From contig NZ_AGFG01000013.1 in NCBI RefSeq assembly GCF_000226255.1, positions 1 through 29,612 of the forward strand: a stretch of 29,612 nt of DNA, written 5' to 3'. The notes beneath the pieces were generated by a model. The model was not told the DNA's origin, searched no databases, and saw only the letters and a list, made by a program, of their open reading frames with translations. Position 1 is the stretch's first letter, and every line of letters starts with the position of its first letter. Source of the stretch: Desulfovibrio sp. A2 (GTDB taxonomy: Bacteria > Desulfobacterota > Desulfovibrionia > Desulfovibrionales > Desulfovibrionaceae). Positions 28,434 to 29,612 of this stretch are shown here, piece by piece. The translations under genes and the position numbers were made by a program.

Positions 28434-28444
28434 TCACCCCCTTC
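28434..28444 (-). promoter_or_regulatory. Strong Shine-Dalgarno fixing the TTG start of rpsU
   Basis: GAAGGGGGTGA on the minus strand, 5 nt before TTG 28428. Its strength probably offsets the weak TTG start and decides the N-terminus. Confidence 0.8.
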
Positions 28445-28480
28445 GCCAGAAATCCCCTTGCGGGGTGGGTGCGAACGGGC

Positions 28481-28509
28481 TGTATACTCCGCCCGCGCGC
28501 AAAAGGCAA
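28481..28509 (-). promoter_or_regulatory. Promoter of the rpsU operon
   Basis: On the minus strand: TTGCCT (28504-28509), 17-nt GC-rich spacer, TATACA (28481-28486). This is 4 of 6 at each box with ideal spacing, and it is the only AT-rich -10 in the gap. Transcription would begin about 45 nt before the rpsU start. Confidence 0.6.
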
Positions 28510-28535
28510 GCCCTGCCCGAAACCGGACAGGGCCG

Positions 28536-28581
28536 AAAAAGAACCCGTTCATGGCGCCACGTACGGCCGCCGAAAACGGGT
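28536..28581 (-). terminator. Terminator of the HU / small membrane protein transcript
   Basis: On the minus strand, ACCCGTT (28575-28581) pairs with AACGGGT (28543-28549) around an inner GC-rich hairpin, followed by TCTTTTTC. It ends just before the rpsU promoter and isolates the two transcription units. A further small hairpin (28511-28532, CCCTG/CAGGG) follows. Confidence 0.65.
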
Positions 28582-28594
28582 GAAAAACTCTTGC

Positions 28595-28783
28595 CTAGTG
28601 ATGCCCCTCGGAATGGCACCCGCCCTTGCAGGATTCCATCACCGACTTGAGGATCACGTAGCCGACGCCGCTGCAGATCACGAACAGGACGCCGTACAGC
28701 ACGCCGAAAAAGATGGCGTGGTCGGGCATCCACCACGGGATGTCCTGCGGCAGGGGGCTATGGATGGTTTCACCGTGCAGCAT
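28595..28783 (-). CDS. Small single-pass membrane protein with Cys/His tail
   Basis: A 62-residue protein I cannot name. It starts at ATG 28783 with an excellent GGAGGA 5 nt upstream, 15 nt after the HU gene, so it is almost certainly translated from the HU transcript. The N-terminal part (MLHGETIHSPLPQDIPWWMP) is polar and His-containing. One transmembrane helix lies at about 24-46 (IFFGVLYGVLFVICSGVGYV). The tail is metal-ligand rich: ESCKGGCHSEGHH. CKGGCH is a CX3CH arrangement, one residue longer than the usual haem c motif CXXCH. A role in metal or haem binding is possible but unproven. No signal peptide other than the TM helix is seen. Confidence 0.8.
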   Translation of the reverse strand: MLHGETIHSPLPQDIPWWMPDHAIFFGVLYGVLFVICSGVGYVILKSVMESCKGGCHSEGHH

Positions 28784-28798
28784 GTTGTTCCTCCGACC

Positions 28799-29071
28799 CT
28801 ACTTGATCGAGTCCTTCAGGGTCTTGCCGGGGCGGAACTTGACCACCTTGGACGCCGGAATCTTGATTTCGGCGCCGGTGCGGGGGTTGCGGCCCTTGCG
28901 CGCCTTGCGCGCCTCGACGGCGAAGGTGCCGAAGCCGGTCAGGGTGAGCTTGCCTTCGGCGGCCAGAGCGTCCTTCACCGCGTCCAGGAACGCGTTCAGC
29001 GAGCGCTCGGCGCTGGCCTTGGTCAGGTTGGCCTTTGCCGCGATCTTGTCGACCAGATCAGCCTTGGTCAT
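28799..29071 (-). CDS. hup: HU-family histone-like DNA-binding protein
   Basis: Nucleoid-associated protein that bends and compacts DNA as a dimer. It is 90 residues, exactly HU length: TKADLVDKIAAKANLTKASA, the dimer core LTGFGTFAVEARKARKGRNP with the conserved NPRTG, the DNA-binding beta arm, and the ending VVKFRPGKTLKDSI. ATG 29071 has GGAGGAG close upstream. The 190-bp gap to rsmA holds TTGACT at 29251-29256 (minus strand) as a possible -35, but no good -10. It is followed by the small membrane protein in the same transcript. HU alpha/beta versus IHF cannot be fully separated by eye, but the sequence is HU-like. Confidence 0.95.
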   Translation of the reverse strand: MTKADLVDKIAAKANLTKASAERSLNAFLDAVKDALAAEGKLTLTGFGTFAVEARKARKGRNPRTGAEIKIPASKVVKFRPGKTLKDSIK

Positions 29072-29261
29072 CTGCCTTCTCCTCCTCTCAGGTTAGCTGC
29101 GCTCAGGTTGCCTGAAGCTTTCGGCGCGGGCGGTGTGGCCGCCACGTTTGCGCTTTTTTTCTCAAGCCGCCCCAGCAATACCAGAGGCGCACCCGGCGCG
29201 CAACGGAACAACGGTACACTCCGCATCGACAAACATGATTCCCGGCACAAAGTCAAGGCTG

Positions 29262-29612
29262 TCAGGGGATTTTGACGGCTTCCGACAGCATGTGAAAATC
29301 TTCCGGAGCAAGGTTCTCCGGCCGCATGGCCGGATCCAGTCCAAGGCCGGAAAGCAGCGCTGGCACGTCTTCCGCGATATAACCACGCAGTATTCTTTGC
29401 AACTGCTTGCGGCGCTGTTGAAAGCACACCTTCAAAAGGCGCGAAAGGCGCGCCGGGTCGAACCGGCCCCGCGCCGTGCCCAGCGGCACGAAGGACAGCA
29501 CGGCGGAATCCACCTTGGGGCGCGGCACGAACACCTGCGGCGGCACGATGAACTCCATGCGCGGCACGGCAAAGCTCTGCAACCACACCGAAAGCGCACC
29601 ATAGGCCCCGCT
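29262..29612 (-). CDS. rsmA: 16S rRNA dimethyltransferase RsmA (KsgA), C-terminal part (cut by window edge)
   Basis: Dimethylates two adjacent adenines in the 3'-terminal helix of 16S rRNA during 30S maturation. Only the last 116 codons are inside the window; the catalytic N-terminal Rossmann domain lies beyond the edge. What is visible fits the family: SGAYGALSVWLQSF, VPPQVFVPRPKVDSAVLSFVPL, then the C-terminal helical domain LLKVCFQQRRKQLQRIL and LGLDPAMRPENLAPEDFHMLSEA. The stop TGA is at 29262-29264. No frame break is seen. Confidence 0.93.
   Translation of the reverse strand, partial: SGAYGALSVWLQSFAVPRMEFIVPPQVFVPRPKVDSAVLSFVPLGTARGRFDPARLSRLLKVCFQQRRKQLQRILRGYIAEDVPALLSGLGLDPAMRPENLAPEDFHMLSEAVKIP

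Noticed and set aside
29124..29160. Plus-strand terminator-like hairpin GGCGG/CCGCC followed downstream by seven T residues
   Set aside because: No plus-strand gene ends here; it lies in the upstream region of the minus-strand HU gene, and the T-run is about 16 nt from the stem.

Overview
The window looks like a chromosomal stretch from a high-GC sulfate-reducing bacterium of the Desulfovibrionaceae (Desulfovibrio/Nitratidesulfovibrio type). This is inferred from the strong G/C bias at third codon positions, the protein sequences, and a gene order I recognise from Desulfovibrio. Almost everything is core housekeeping. I see no insertion sequence, prophage, CRISPR array or rRNA.

Region 1 (1-2138): a minus-strand cobalamin-dependent methionine synthase gene (metH, cut by the left edge), divergent from an rpoH-type sigma factor. 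The promoters probably overlap around 2020-2048.

Region 2 (2139-17850, all plus strand): rpoH; a TPR lipoprotein; a LolB-like lipoprotein; a small helical protein; rpiB; cysS; an M48 metalloprotease with TPRs; a macro-domain protein; hslV; ispE; tRNA-Gln(TTG); prs; rplY (long CTC form); pth; carD; rho. A strong intrinsic terminator follows rho. The order TPR-lolB-ispE-tRNA-Gln-prs-rplY-pth matches the conserved Pseudomonas cluster, here split by about 5.6 kb carrying rpiB, cysS, the protease, the macro-domain gene and hslV.

Region 3 (17935-21331, minus strand): a Tat-exported multicopper oxidase with His/Gly-rich inserts, and a diguanylate cyclase with a Cys-rich N-terminus. These two are the most accessory-looking genes here.

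Region 4 (21530-29612, minus strand): an enlarged macromolecular-synthesis operon read as rpsU-yqeY-mutS2-dnaG-rpoD, with a 14-bp hairpin between rpsU and yqeY. Upstream of it are a histone-like HU gene, a small single-TM protein with a Cys/His tail, and the 3' end of rsmA (ksgA), which is cut by the right edge.

The products cover methionine and isoprenoid precursor synthesis, nucleotide precursor supply (RpiB to Prs), translation (CysRS, tRNA-Gln, L25, Pth, S21, RsmA), transcription (RpoD, RpoH, CarD, Rho), replication and DNA maintenance (DnaG, MutS2, HU), and envelope or protein quality control (LolB-like, M48, HslV). I did not find a convincing new multi-gene system. The items most worth following are the Cys-rich diguanylate cyclase, the copper oxidase in an anaerobe, the CX3CH mini-membrane protein after HU, the long acidic N-terminus of RpoH, and the rpsU-yqeY hairpin.
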